Part shown: one piece after another, positions 23,528-30,629 of the stretch
Layout of the letters: each line of letters begins with the position of its first letter
Numbering within the stretch: position 1 is the first letter of the stretch
IMG/VR virus record: IMGVR_UViG_3300003702_000032
Span: 1-39,789 of that record
Strand: one strand, 5' to 3'
Length of the DNA: 39,789 nucleotides
Source: a virus
The notes under the pieces: model-generated
The model's database searches: none
Told to the model about the DNA's origin: nothing
What the model saw: the letters and a program-made list of their open reading frames with translations, nothing else
Made by a program: the position numbers and the translations under genes

Positions 23528-25948
23528 TTAAGTTATCCAATTCATCAGGCGGTCGACTAATACTCGACTACCAAATTTCTGATTGAGGGATTTCGCGAAT
23601 ACTCGCTTAATCTTTGAGGCACTCCAATTCTCTTCCACTTTATAAGGAACATTGGTGTCCATTTGCATCTTACTAGTGGGCATAATGTAATACTCATCAA
23701 AGCCGGAAGTTGTAATCGTCGCAAAACCGTCACGACGGATTTCCTTACGCTTCTTTTGATGGGCTTCCTTATTGAAGCTGTGCCATCCCAGATAACGCTC
23801 AAGAATTTGGCGGCTTACCCGAGGTCCGCTCGAAAGATAGATACCCACATTATTGATATCGTAACGATCCTTTAAAAGGGTCAGTAGAAAGATACACTGT
23901 GCCTCTCCTTTACGAACCCAAGGAGTATCACGGTTACCCCGTCCCATAAACCCACTAACATTATAGTGCTTACGGGAAATAGGATCTTCATAAATCACTT
24001 TGTCTGCCATACCCCATGATATGTGACCAGGATGCACATCGGTTCCCTTATAAATCTGTTGCAATTCACTGTTAGGTTCACCATCGGTAAGGGTAATAAG
24101 ATTCACCTTATCCAATTTGTATTCTCTTTTGAAATTCGGGATTATCTGCTGCATCGCCAACAGGGCTTCTACCGTGGGGGTTGATCCCATCGAATACTGC
24201 TTATAGTTGGCTCCCGTATAGTAATCCTTGTGAGCGAATCCATACCGATACAGGTTCTTAGACTGTCGGGTCATTTCCGATGCCGTCATTCTAGAGGACA
24301 TCAGGTTCAAGAGGTTAAAGTGGGACGAACCCTGAAACATGGCATCACCATACTTGTAAGTAAACGATCCATAGGATTTCATAACTTCCCGAATCTCTGC
24401 TGCTGTCATGCTAGCGATCTCGGGAGTCCTCCAGTAACTGTTCGTATAGGCATACACCTCAAACGGGATATTGACCTTTTGACAGAACCATACCAGATTG
24501 AGAATCTGCTTAAGGGTGTCGTGCATCTGGTAATACATAGATGCCGACCAATCAACCAACATAATCAACCCGTGATTCTTACCATCCGGGATGAGAGTCT
24601 TTTTAAGGAAGATATCGTCATTATAGCGATACTGGTGAATCTTATTGACATCAAGGACACCAGTCTTAGCGACGGTCTGCCGTCTATAGACCTCAGCCGC
24701 CTTCTTACGTTCAAATTCCTTCGCCATGTAGTTTACGATCTTCCGAGACGAGGAACGAAACTTATCGTATTCCTGATCCGCCTCTAACAATCCGTTGGGA
24801 CGAGAGTCCTCAAAGCACTTCAGGTTCTCTGCGTTTAATTCCTTAATCACCTTCTTATAAGGGATGATCATGGATTTCAAGTTAGCTTTAGGAAGCCCGA
24901 TATACTGATAGGCGTCCTTAGAGTCTTCCACAAGTTCCTGCTTCCGATTCTCCCAAGTATCTTCGGTGATGAATTCGTCATCCTCCTCGATCTTGTGTTT
25001 TTCGGGATCAAAGTCCCCAGAGTCAAACGTAGACGATTCGCCCGGGTCCCCTTCTCGCTCATCTCCTTTATCGAGTGAACCTTCCGAGGATTCCGAATTT
25101 TCATCATTTTCTTCACCATCTCCAGGTACTTGGATGGATACATTACCACCATCCTCTACACTATACCAATCCCTATCACGGTCATCCAACATGGTATTTG
25201 CTTCTTCAGTAAATGCGATCTGGAGGAGCTTGGAGACTTCGACAACATCCTCGAAGGATTCACAGTCTGCTACCAGATCCACATATTCTTGCTCGTCATC
25301 CTCAAAAGGAATACCAGCCAGAGTTCCTAACTTAAAAAATAAATTAATTCTGTCAATGAAGCTAAGAGTAGAGAGAGGATCATCTCCGAAAAAACCACGT
25401 TCAAAGAGTTCCTTGTAACCAGACAGAAACGGCTTAATAATGCCAGGATACTTCCGTTTGATCTTTTTCTCTATACGAGCATCCTCAACGATATTGAGAA
25501 TACCCTTGTGTACACCTTCATCAATGGCATCGTGCCACTTGTCAGGTAGGGTGTAGAGGGCGTGTCCAACTTCGTGACCCGTTAGCATGTCTATGATGTC
25601 GGATGTCATGTCCGCCCAAACTGGTAGGGTTAGGACACGGTCCTTGACATCAAATGAAGCAGTACTAGCATTACCCGAATGGCGGACGTGTATGTCCTCC
25701 ATTGCTAAGAGTTTAGCCAGTTGGTCTTTTGTTTGATTCTGGGTCATTATCATATAATCACATAAAGGAGGACGGACATCCCAACGAGAAGCGTCCAAAT
25801 GACCAGTCTGTTCTCGGCATCTTGGAAGGTCCATCCATTCAAAAAGGTATTCCGACGGAAAAAATTCTGGTCGGAATTTCTGGAAAAGGTTTTCATATCT
25901 ATATATACTTCCCTCATTGAGATTGTATCCCTTTGAAGGGCTGGGCAA
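23528..25948 (-). CDS. VWA-domain protein with HExxH metallopeptidase motif (CobT-like)
   Basis: Up to 806 aa. A zinc-metallopeptidase-type motif H125-E-V-G-H129 lies in LTGHEVGHALYTL, followed by NIVEDARIEKKIK, as in phage 'peptidase' proteins paired with CobS. An acidic linker (about 265-335) precedes a helical region, then a VWA domain from about 466 with MIDAS D-W-S-A-S (LVDWSASMYY) and later TDGEPNS. CobT-like and MoxR-partner proteins share acidic linker plus VWA. The start is uncertain: the ORF begins with TTG at 25948 and the first in-frame ATG is at 25834 (residue 39); neither has a clear ribosome site. Base composition is richer in G+C than the baseplate genes. Confidence 0.8.
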   Translation of the reverse strand: MPSPSKGYNLNEGSIYRYENLFQKFRPEFFPSEYLFEWMDLPRCREQTGHLDASRWDVRPPLCDYMIMTQNQTKDQLAKLLAMEDIHVRHSGNASTASFDVKDRVLTLPVWADMTSDIIDMLTGHEVGHALYTLPDKWHDAIDEGVHKGILNIVEDARIEKKIKRKYPGIIKPFLSGYKELFERGFFGDDPLSTLSFIDRINLFFKLGTLAGIPFEDDEQEYVDLVADCESFEDVVEVSKLLQIAFTEEANTMLDDRDRDWYSVEDGGNVSIQVPGDGEENDENSESSEGSLDKGDEREGDPGESSTFDSGDFDPEKHKIEEDDEFITEDTWENRKQELVEDSKDAYQYIGLPKANLKSMIIPYKKVIKELNAENLKCFEDSRPNGLLEADQEYDKFRSSSRKIVNYMAKEFERKKAAEVYRRQTVAKTGVLDVNKIHQYRYNDDIFLKKTLIPDGKNHGLIMLVDWSASMYYQMHDTLKQILNLVWFCQKVNIPFEVYAYTNSYWRTPEIASMTAAEIREVMKSYGSFTYKYGDAMFQGSSHFNLLNLMSSRMTASEMTRQSKNLYRYGFAHKDYYTGANYKQYSMGSTPTVEALLAMQQIIPNFKREYKLDKVNLITLTDGEPNSELQQIYKGTDVHPGHISWGMADKVIYEDPISRKHYNVSGFMGRGNRDTPWVRKGEAQCIFLLTLLKDRYDINNVGIYLSSGPRVSRQILERYLGWHSFNKEAHQKKRKEIRRDGFATITTSGFDEYYIMPTSKMQMDTNVPYKVEENWSASKIKRVFAKSLNQKFGSRVLVDRLMNWIT

Positions 25949-25975
25949 TACTAGTGTCGTTTTCCCTTTAAGGGT

Positions 25976-26035
25976 CTACCAGACTACTCTAAGGATCACT
26001 ATGACCCATAGAATAAGGAAAATAGATTCTATCAT
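25976..26035 (-). CDS. Possible 19-aa hydrophobic micro-protein
   Basis: ATG at 26035 overlaps the TGA of the 104-aa gene (ATGA), TAG at 25976-25978. The peptide is a single hydrophobic stretch (IFLILWVIVILRVVW at the end), long enough to span or lie in a membrane. Chance is a real alternative at this length; it is listed because four other tiny membrane ORFs here sit in the same kind of overlap. Confidence 0.3.
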   Translation of the reverse strand: MIESIFLILWVIVILRVVW

Positions 26036-26346
26036 CTGCGAGTACTGCGACGGCCGCGACGTGGCCTATCTGTTGTTACAGTGCCACCGACTAAGCGGGG
26101 AACACTGTAACGGCCATCGAGATTCCAACGGTGTGTCATCTCGCCCGACATATCAATACGCTCTACGGAGAGAGGTGTATCAAAGCCGCCTTTGTGTAAG
26201 TTAAAAGAAGCAACGGCGTCCATCAGTGTGGCCACCTTAGCTTGATATAAGCGATTGCCGCCTAATAGGGGCTCGCGATAGAACACCTTAAACATTCCCA
26301 TATCTAGAGTAATGGGGGTTCCGGTGTTGCCATATAGTGATTTCAT
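26032..26346 (-). CDS. Hypothetical protein with basic tail
   Basis: A 104-aa protein. The central part (FKVFYREPLLGGNRLYQAKV, ASFNLHKGGF) has alternating beta-like segments; the C-terminus is very basic (DRPRRGRRSTRR), suggesting nucleic acid binding. No family recognised. AAGAGA precedes the ATG by 8 nt. Composite promoter B is upstream, giving a leader of about 90 nt. It lies before the VWA/CobS block and may share its transcript. Confidence 0.6.
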   Translation of the reverse strand: MKSLYGNTGTPITLDMGMFKVFYREPLLGGNRLYQAKVATLMDAVASFNLHKGGFDTPLSVERIDMSGEMTHRWNLDGRYSVPRLVGGTVTTDRPRRGRRSTRR

Positions 26347-26442
26347 ATTGATCTCTTAAAAAGTGCCCTTTGCAGTAATCTCTTGGATTCTAGTCTAATC
26401 AGATAGACGCCAGTAAGGGCTAATCTCTATTCTTGAAACATC

Positions 26443-26537
26443 ATTATACCACACTTTGGGGCCTCTGTCAAATACCCTCATAACTCATTGATATATAAAG
26501 GTTTTATATATGTGTCGAATAGACGGTTTGGACAGTT
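26443..26537 (-). promoter_or_regulatory. Composite early-type promoter B
   Basis: Minus strand: TTGACA (26466-26471), 17 nt, TATAAT (26443-26448). ATCAATGAGTTA is at 26481-26492 (9 nt upstream of -35) and AACTGTCCAAA at 26527-26537 (34 nt further), the same spacings as promoter A. The flanking sequences GTATTTGACA and CCAAAGTGTGGTATAAT are also shared with other copies. Confidence 0.8.
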
Positions 26538-26685
26538 GGGCTCCATGTGTTGCTTTTATACAACAAGAAAAGGCTTATATAACAATGACTTAGGAGCCTG
26601 TGATAGGCCTAAGGAACTATAAGGCGCTGCTATCATATAGGGCTTTGTCATAAGGGTCTATATAGGGTCTCTATATAAGGGTTCT
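26538..26685 (-). repeat. Gene-free stretch with a hairpin and short tandem repeats
   Basis: No gene is supported. It contains an inverted repeat CTTAG-GA-GCCT..AGGC-CTAAG (26589-26613), a reverse-oriented near copy of the promoter-upstream motif (AACAATGACTTA on the plus strand, 26581-26592), a GTTG..CAAC hairpin (about 26559-26576), and, just after the 58-aa gene stop, several imperfect copies of ACCCTATATAG on the minus strand (about 26630-26682). The hairpin lacks a T-run, so termination is uncertain. Confidence 0.45.
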
Positions 26686-26862
26686 CTAATTGATCTGTAC
26701 TAAAGGGATATTGACATCTGCCTCTAAAAGCCCTATATGCTCCTCGAGTGTCTCAACCTCTACCACAAGCTCAGCCACATACATACAGAAATTATCAAGG
26801 TCTTCCTCTGACTCTATATCATTGATTTTGGCGAATGCCTTAAGGACTGCTACTGTTATCAT
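26686..26862 (-). CDS. 58-aa acidic helical protein under promoter D
   Basis: ATG at 26862, TAG at 26686-26688. Acidic and helical (KAFAKINDIESEEDLDNFCM, YVAELVVEVETLEEHIGLLE), likely a helical hairpin or coiled coil. GGAG lies 6-7 nt before the ATG, and composite promoter D is about 45 nt upstream. The coherent acidic composition, ribosome site and dedicated promoter support a real gene. No family recognised; a small protein that binds a host target is a guess. Confidence 0.65.
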   Translation of the reverse strand: MITVAVLKAFAKINDIESEEDLDNFCMYVAELVVEVETLEEHIGLLEADVNIPLVQIN

Positions 26863-26909
26863 ATGGGGTCTCCATGTGAAATCAAGGTAATACTCGATTC
26901 CATACTAAT

Positions 26910-27015
26910 AATATAACATATTTTGGGGTCCTTGCGAAGCGTTATTTTAACTCATTGATATATAAAGGATTTCAGAGACTTTCTCAAGTGCACGTATTCT
27001 CAGTTTGGACAGTTT
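26910..27015 (-). promoter_or_regulatory. Composite early-type promoter D
   Basis: Minus strand: TTCGCA (26933-26938), 17 nt, TATATT (26910-26915), weaker hexamers than copies A and B. ATCAATGAGTTA is again 9 nt upstream of -35 (26948-26959). AAACTGTCCAAA is at 27004-27015, 44 nt beyond it, one helical turn more than the 34 nt in A and B. It should drive the 58-aa gene. Confidence 0.65.
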
Positions 27016-27184
27016 GGGTTTTGGGGGACTCGCGTGGTGAGCCACTGCCATACCCTTGGAAATCCCTTGACATCCGATATAGTATAGATAAAGTCCGGCA
27101 AACGGCACGCAATAGACCAAAAAGGTAACACGATACAACACTATACTACACTTTTCAACACCTTTATTCGCATTTTACGCCACA
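27016..27184. other. Region without a convincing gene
   Basis: Between the promoter D motifs and the 97-aa gene. A minus-strand frame of 64 codons (26947-27141) starts at GTG, has no good ribosome site and runs through the promoter motifs; I do not accept it. No terminator with a T-run is visible. Confidence 0.3.
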
Positions 27185-27478
27185 TCAGGAACGCGATCTA
27201 TTGTTATACCTATCTAACAGTATATCCCAAGTTTCTCTAATCTTTTCTGTAGGAGACTCCTCTCTACCATCATATGGACTATAGCACCATTCGGATCTAT
27301 GACGTCCTTGGGAGTCTAGTGTAGCTTTTTTGTTATCGGCTATATACTCTTTACTCTCAGAAGGTTTAATGTACCCTTTGACACGTGCTGCATAATACTC
27401 TCTCATCTCAAAATCAAGGTGAGTTTCGTGCTTCAGCTTACGGTATCGAACCGCTGTTTTCAACTTATCACTAATCAT
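27185..27478 (-). CDS. Hypothetical protein
   Basis: A 97-aa basic protein (MISDKLKTAVRYRKLKHETH...), rich in R, K, E and Y, with a helix at the C-terminus (EKIRETWDILLDRYNNRSRS). No family recognised. Its start lies within the end of the 57-aa basic gene (8-nt overlap). Last gene of the chain running from 28487. Confidence 0.6.
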   Translation of the reverse strand: MISDKLKTAVRYRKLKHETHLDFEMREYYAARVKGYIKPSESKEYIADNKKATLDSQGRHRSEWCYSPYDGREESPTEKIRETWDILLDRYNNRSRS

Positions 27479-27644
27479 AATATGTGTTCCCTTCAGGTGA
27501 CCTTATAGCACCTCTCTTAGGTTTCTTTTGTTTCTTCTTTTCTTTCCTCGGTGATCTCTCTTTGGCTATCATGTTATCTACATGGTCCATAAGACGTTTT
27601 CTTTGTTTGTCAGTTGCATTTAAATAATAATCTATTAGTTTCAT
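27471..27644 (-). CDS. 57-aa Lys-rich protein
   Basis: ATG at 27644, TAG at 27471-27473. The N-terminus is helical (MKLIDYYLNATDKQRKRLMD, HVDNMIAKER), the middle a Lys/Arg block (RKEKKKQKKPKR), the end GAIRSPEGNTYYD. The start overlaps the TGA of the 68-aa gene (ATGA), and the stop overlaps the 97-aa gene. Composition suggests nucleic acid binding. No family recognised. Confidence 0.6.
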   Translation of the reverse strand: MKLIDYYLNATDKQRKRLMDHVDNMIAKERSPRKEKKKQKKPKRGAIRSPEGNTYYD

Positions 27645-27847
27645 CTTTTGGATTTCCCATTTAATAATTTGTTCACTCGTCTATCAAGGATAGGATTAGG
27701 CAAGTCGGCCTTCATTTCAAGGTATCTCTTTCTGATCTTGAGGTATCGTTTGGACTCTATGAACCGTTGTAGGCCTGAGCCATATAGGAATCGTAGGTCG
27801 TCTATTGTTTCTCGGTATCTGGCGTACACTCGATCACGGAGGATCAT
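27641..27847 (-). CDS. Small Arg/Tyr-rich hypothetical protein
   Basis: A 68-aa strongly basic, helical protein (RDRVYARYRETIDDLRFLYG, then KRYLKIRKRYLEMKADLPNP and a GKSKR end). No family recognised. It overlaps the neighbours on both sides by 4 nt (ATGA), so translation is coupled in the chain. Confidence 0.6.
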   Translation of the reverse strand: MILRDRVYARYRETIDDLRFLYGSGLQRFIESKRYLKIRKRYLEMKADLPNPILDRRVNKLLNGKSKR

Positions 27848-28125
27848 AGCATATCGTCGAGGTCATTTAGTCCAGAGTGTTCTCCTACTGCTGGTTGACT
27901 TTTCTGTAGACGGTCACGTTCCTTTAGCAGATCATTGAACTGCTCATCACAATCGGACACTGGTGTAGGGTAGTTTCTTAGCTGCTCAAGGATGTCACTG
28001 AGTTCCCTGTGCTTGGATGGCACAGTGATGTACCCTTCATAAAAATCATCCGTTGGTGTTGTAGGCATTATGCTCCCTACGGCACTTGTATAACTGGCTT
28101 TAGCTTTCATCATCTTCTTCTGCAA
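27844..28125 (-). CDS. Hypothetical protein
   Basis: A 93-aa protein. Basic N-terminus (MQKKMMKAKASYTSAVG), then DDFYEGYITVPSKHRELSDI and a helical region with LLKERDRLQKSQP, ending acidic (GLNDLDDML). No family recognised. It overlaps the 69-aa gene upstream by 26 nt; an internal start at residue 6 or later is possible. Confidence 0.55.
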   Translation of the reverse strand: MQKKMMKAKASYTSAVGSIMPTTPTDDFYEGYITVPSKHRELSDILEQLRNYPTPVSDCDEQFNDLLKERDRLQKSQPAVGEHSGLNDLDDML

Positions 28126-28309
28126 TATTTATCTTGGTGATATCATACCCTAGGTCAGTCACCATCTTCTTAACCTCTCGTTTGGATTGGTCAGTGGTAA
28201 CTAAATGAGCGAGGATCTCTTCCCCTTTCACCTTACAGAACACCTCATAGGTGGGTGATTTAGTCTCATCTGCCTTAGCATGCAACCATCGTTGTGGTAA
28301 ATTCTTCAT
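28100..28309 (-). CDS. Hypothetical protein
   Basis: A 69-aa protein with a strand-helix-strand look (YEVFCKVKGEEILAHLVTTD, KREVKKMVTDLGYDITKINI) and an acidic end (AEEDDES). No family recognised. It begins 4 nt after the stop of the two-helix membrane gene. Confidence 0.6.
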   Translation of the reverse strand: MKNLPQRWLHAKADETKSPTYEVFCKVKGEEILAHLVTTDQSKREVKKMVTDLGYDITKINIAEEDDES

Positions 28310-28313
28310 ATCA

Positions 28314-28487
28314 TCACAACATCGTCAACAAGCCGTACATCAATACAACAAATCCTAACATTCCCAGTATACCTAGTGCAAACAAGCCTATAGTCCCTCC
28401 GATTATCTTTATTGATCGTATAGGATGTCGGATCAAATAGAACACAACAAACCCAACGATAAAGACAACGATAATTAGTTCAATCAT
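28314..28487 (-). CDS. 57-aa two-helix membrane protein
   Basis: ATG at 28487, TGA at 28314-28316. Two hydrophobic segments, about residues 3-19 (ELIIVVFIVGFVVFYLI) and 27-53 (KIIGGTIGLFALGILGMLGF and onwards), joined by a short basic turn (RHPIRS). This is a helical-hairpin inner-membrane protein; holin, superinfection exclusion and channel roles are all possible. No family recognised. It heads the small-gene chain to 27185 and lies below a possible promoter overlapping a palindrome. Confidence 0.65.
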   Translation of the reverse strand: MIELIIVVFIVGFVVFYLIRHPIRSIKIIGGTIGLFALGILGMLGFVVLMYGLLTML

Positions 28488-28536
28488 AATAAGTGCAGGT
28501 GTAGAGAGGCCACCTCGTAGCGGTAGTCGCGTCGGT

Positions 28537-28568
28537 CAGTATCCTAGGATACTGGCGTAGATTGTCAA
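28537..28568 (-). promoter_or_regulatory. Perfect 18-bp palindrome overlapping a possible promoter
   Basis: CAGTATCCTAGGATACTG (28537-28554) is a perfect palindrome. On the minus strand a consensus -35 TTGACA (28563-28568) lies upstream, with GATACT inside the palindrome as a poor -10 at 19-nt spacing. Operator-over-promoter is plausible; the promoter itself is weak. The rest of the 168-nt gap 28488-28655 holds no gene that I can support. Confidence 0.4.
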
Positions 28569-28655
28569 CCTCACATCCGTTCCGTCGAACAGTGTTAGAT
28601 CGGTGACACATCCCACGACCTCTCCGAACCCCTACCCTGGCTAGGAACTACCCCC

Positions 28656-29090
28656 TTACCAAGGAACCTGCGAGGTCCATTGTTCACAATAATACTGCTT
28701 TGGATCTCGGTGTGACACTGCACAATCGAAAACCTTGTTCTTAAACTGAAACCATGACTGCCATCCTGTCTTAACAAGAAAACGCCAGCTATCCCAACTA
28801 AAACGACGGTCTAAAATGTGACCTCGTTCTACAATCACCTGAGCCTCATCACCATATACCTCAATAGGGTAATAGTGATACGGTGGTTGCGGTGCAGGCG
28901 GTAATGTAACATCAAAAGACCAACAAAATGAGTTGTCCTTGTTACATCCACCGAACGAACTGCTACCCCCACCCCCATACGGTGGGTCATAGTGACTCGT
29001 ATTCGGGTTTTGTAACTGCCAAGCTGCAGCCGTACCCATTGTCATCGTAAAGACTAACAAGCCTACGCCGATTTTACGCCAATTCTTCAT
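28656..29090 (-). CDS. Small exported protein with signal peptide
   Basis: A 144-aa protein from the ATG at 29090; the reading can extend to 29114, but the shorter start puts the basic end next to the hydrophobic core. Signal peptide: MKNWRKIGVGLLVFTMTMGT then AAA, probable cleavage before WQLQNPN. The mature part is Pro/Gly/Tyr-rich (DPPYGGGG, LPPAPQPPYHYYP), has four Cys (GGCNKDNSFCW, FDCAVSH, YYCEQW) that could form two disulfides, and several Trp. No family recognised. An exported role during infection (envelope modification, lysis or exclusion) is inferred. It overlaps the 59-aa gene by 17 nt. Confidence 0.65.
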   Translation of the reverse strand: MKNWRKIGVGLLVFTMTMGTAAAWQLQNPNTSHYDPPYGGGGSSSFGGCNKDNSFCWSFDVTLPPAPQPPYHYYPIEVYGDEAQVIVERGHILDRRFSWDSWRFLVKTGWQSWFQFKNKVFDCAVSHRDPKQYYCEQWTSQVPW

Positions 29091-29253
29091 CATACTCCTC
29101 TGGTGCATTGGCAAATGTCACCAAGTCACCGAATTTTGCTTTGAACACACGCAGGAGATTGTTATAACCCCCGGACATCATCTCAGTCCGCATGGCACTA
29201 AACTCATAAAATGCATTGCCATCTGGACCCTGCAAATCTATTACTCTACTCAT
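29074..29253 (-). CDS. 59-aa hypothetical protein
   Basis: ATG at 29253, TAA at 29074-29076. Begins MSRVIDLQGPDGNAFYEFSA, then MMSGGYNNLLRVFKAKFGDL and an acidic end (APEEYDEELA). Compact and globular in composition. Start overlaps the TGA of the 36-aa membrane peptide (ATGA), end overlaps the exported protein gene. No family recognised. Confidence 0.6.
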   Translation of the reverse strand: MSRVIDLQGPDGNAFYEFSAMRTEMMSGGYNNLLRVFKAKFGDLVTFANAPEEYDEELA

Positions 29254-29360
29254 TCCATAATTCCCGGGTAGAACCCTTCAATAATTATGATACACACCAT
29301 TCCGATATATACCGACGTAAGAAAAGCAACCTCAATTACTTTTTTCAATCTTTTTACCAT
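29250..29360 (-). CDS. 36-aa single-span membrane peptide
   Basis: ATG at 29360, inside the end of the 130-aa gene; TGA at 29250-29252 overlaps the next ATG. Basic N-terminus MVKRLKK, then a hydrophobic span (VAFLTSVYIGMVCIIII) and a short polar end. The +K/R-then-span layout fits an N-in membrane peptide. It fills the gap between two genes with overlaps at both ends, which supports translation. Confidence 0.45.
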   Translation of the reverse strand: MVKRLKKVIEVAFLTSVYIGMVCIIIIEGFYPGIME

Positions 29361-29724
29361 TAACCTGGACCTCATTCCACGTTATCTCGTTCCTTTTGAG
29401 GATCTCATCACCAAGGGCAGCATATACGAGTTCCACACCAAGGTGCGTCTTGGCACCAATGTGCCACATATACTTACCACGTCTGGCATCGTCCGGACTG
29501 ACTTCTTTCCAATCATAGATTGTTATATCAACCAGATCCCATTCGTCCTCAGCGACGTTACCCATTTCAAAAGTAACGCCCCACTCGTTCCAGACCTTGT
29601 CACTGGCAGGTATGTTAGGCTCTCCAAACACTGTCACCAGTGTATCATAAGAAGCCATCACCTTACCTCGTAAAGAGGTACCTGCAGCAAACAGGTCATT
29701 TGGTTTCCATGTTAAACTTGACAT
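29332..29724 (-). CDS. Hypothetical protein
   Basis: A 130-aa protein (MSSLTWKPNDLFAAGTSLRG...) with Trp-rich beta-like segments (WNEWGVTFEMGNVAEDEWDL, VDITIYDWKEVS, KYMWHIGAKT) and a short C-terminal helix. The pattern resembles small conserved proteins of marine phages, but no family is named. Start overlaps the previous stop by 1 nt (TAATG). Confidence 0.65.
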   Translation of the reverse strand: MSSLTWKPNDLFAAGTSLRGKVMASYDTLVTVFGEPNIPASDKVWNEWGVTFEMGNVAEDEWDLVDITIYDWKEVSPDDARRGKYMWHIGAKTHLGVELVYAALGDEILKRNEITWNEVQVNGKKIEKSN

Positions 29725-30077
29725 TAGAAACGGGGTCCTCGCAGATAGTTTGCGCCATGTTCGTTGACTCGGTCTGCACCCAAGTCATCGGCGAAAATGT
29801 TACCACGTACACCCTTGGGTGCGGGGGCTGACCAACTGGCAGATTTCAAAATGTCACCGTTGAGCATATTCACAAAAGTATGGACAGACCGGCTACCATT
29901 CAAGTCATCGACCTTAATGATGCGGGCATACTTCTTGCCGTACATCGGGACAACGGTAGGTGGATCTGAGAAGGTAAACTCTTGGATCTTCCAATAATGG
30001 TTGTTTTTCTCTTGGACCATATCAACATACTGGTCCAAACGTACTTGCATATCGCAAGGGTTAATTTCAAGGGTCAT
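29724..30077 (-). CDS. Conserved-looking phage hypothetical protein
   Basis: A 117-aa protein from the ATG at 30077; the longer reading to 30149 overlaps the previous gene by 71 nt and is less likely. The C-terminal half has SVHTFVNMLNGDILKSASWS, APAPKGVRGNIF and GANYLRGPRF, a pattern I associate with a small family widespread in phages (residue type, gene length and Y-L-R end), function unknown. It sits in a chain with TAATG-type junctions. Confidence 0.65.
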   Translation of the reverse strand: MTLEINPCDMQVRLDQYVDMVQEKNNHYWKIQEFTFSDPPTVVPMYGKKYARIIKVDDLNGSRSVHTFVNMLNGDILKSASWSAPAPKGVRGNIFADDLGADRVNEHGANYLRGPRF

Positions 30078-30078
30078 A

Positions 30079-30339
30079 TCATTCCTCTGAATGTGTACCA
30101 TGATAAGGGTTAGGATCATCGTCATATCGACCTTGGTCATAATCCTCATACTGCAAACTACTTATATGGTGATGGTAAGCGTCCATCTCCTCTCGGGATT
30201 GGTCATCTATGGCTCCACAGACTGAACATTCCATAAGAGGCTCCTCTTCCCATTTACCTGGATGAGGTCCCAAATCTTCAAAACACGCATCGCACAAGAT
30301 CAAGGTCTTGGACTCTAGGTGTTTATATATTCTAGGCAT
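30079..30339 (-). CDS. Four-cysteine zinc-ribbon-like protein
   Basis: An 86-aa protein with C-D-A-C (about residues 16-19) and C-S-V-C (38-41), spaced as in zinc ribbons, followed by a His/Asp/Tyr-rich acidic tail (YHHHISSLQYEDYDQGRYDD). No family is named. The ATG overlaps the stop of the sigma region 4-like gene (TAATG), so the two are probably made together. A regulator or adaptor is a guess. Confidence 0.6.
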   Translation of the reverse strand: MPRIYKHLESKTLILCDACFEDLGPHPGKWEEEPLMECSVCGAIDDQSREEMDAYHHHISSLQYEDYDQGRYDDDPNPYHGTHSEE

Positions 30340-30617
30340 TAAACTGTCTCCACAAAATCGCTAAAGACTAATCCACGTTTCTTCAAAATATTTCCCAAAG
30401 CCCTCACTGCACGAAATTCTGTTTGCCGGATACAGGATGATGTAACACCCCACCACTCGGCCAATTCTTTATATGTCACCGGCTCCGGCAACATGCGGGC
30501 TTTAAGGATCATCATCCTACGACCTTTATTACGTTGGGGAATCAAGTTCCAACCGATATCATAATCAAGGTCATCTAAACATTCTTCCAAAAGCTCTAGG
30601 CTCTGCCAAGATATCAT
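30339..30617 (-). CDS. Sigma region 4-like helix-turn-helix protein
   Basis: A 92-aa protein. The C-terminal half, PVTYKELAEWWGVTSSCIRQ then TEFRAVRALGNILKKRGL (about residues 46-83), follows the sigma70 region 4.2 pattern: TYKELAE...GVT..x.IRQ.E..A.RAL. The N-terminus is an acidic helix and RNKGRRMMILKARM. No region 2 for -10 binding, so it cannot be a full sigma factor. It may bind DNA at -35 elements or compete with host sigma. It follows the gene driven by promoter C after 12 nt. The fold call is by pattern; function is inferred. Confidence 0.65.
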   Translation of the reverse strand: MISWQSLELLEECLDDLDYDIGWNLIPQRNKGRRMMILKARMLPEPVTYKELAEWWGVTSSCIRQTEFRAVRALGNILKKRGLVFSDFVETV

Positions 30618-30629
30618 TATCTATTACCG

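Noticed and set aside
24230-24787. 185-codon plus-strand ORF
   Set aside because: Antisense shadow of the VWA gene, which has clear motifs in the other frame.
26947-27141. 64-codon minus-strand ORF with a hydrophobic start
   Set aside because: GTG start without ribosome site, overlapping the motifs of promoter D; not convincing, though a membrane peptide cannot be excluded.
29091-29114. Longer start of the exported protein
   Set aside because: Adds polar residues before the signal peptide and increases overlap with the 59-aa gene; the ATG at 29090 fits better.
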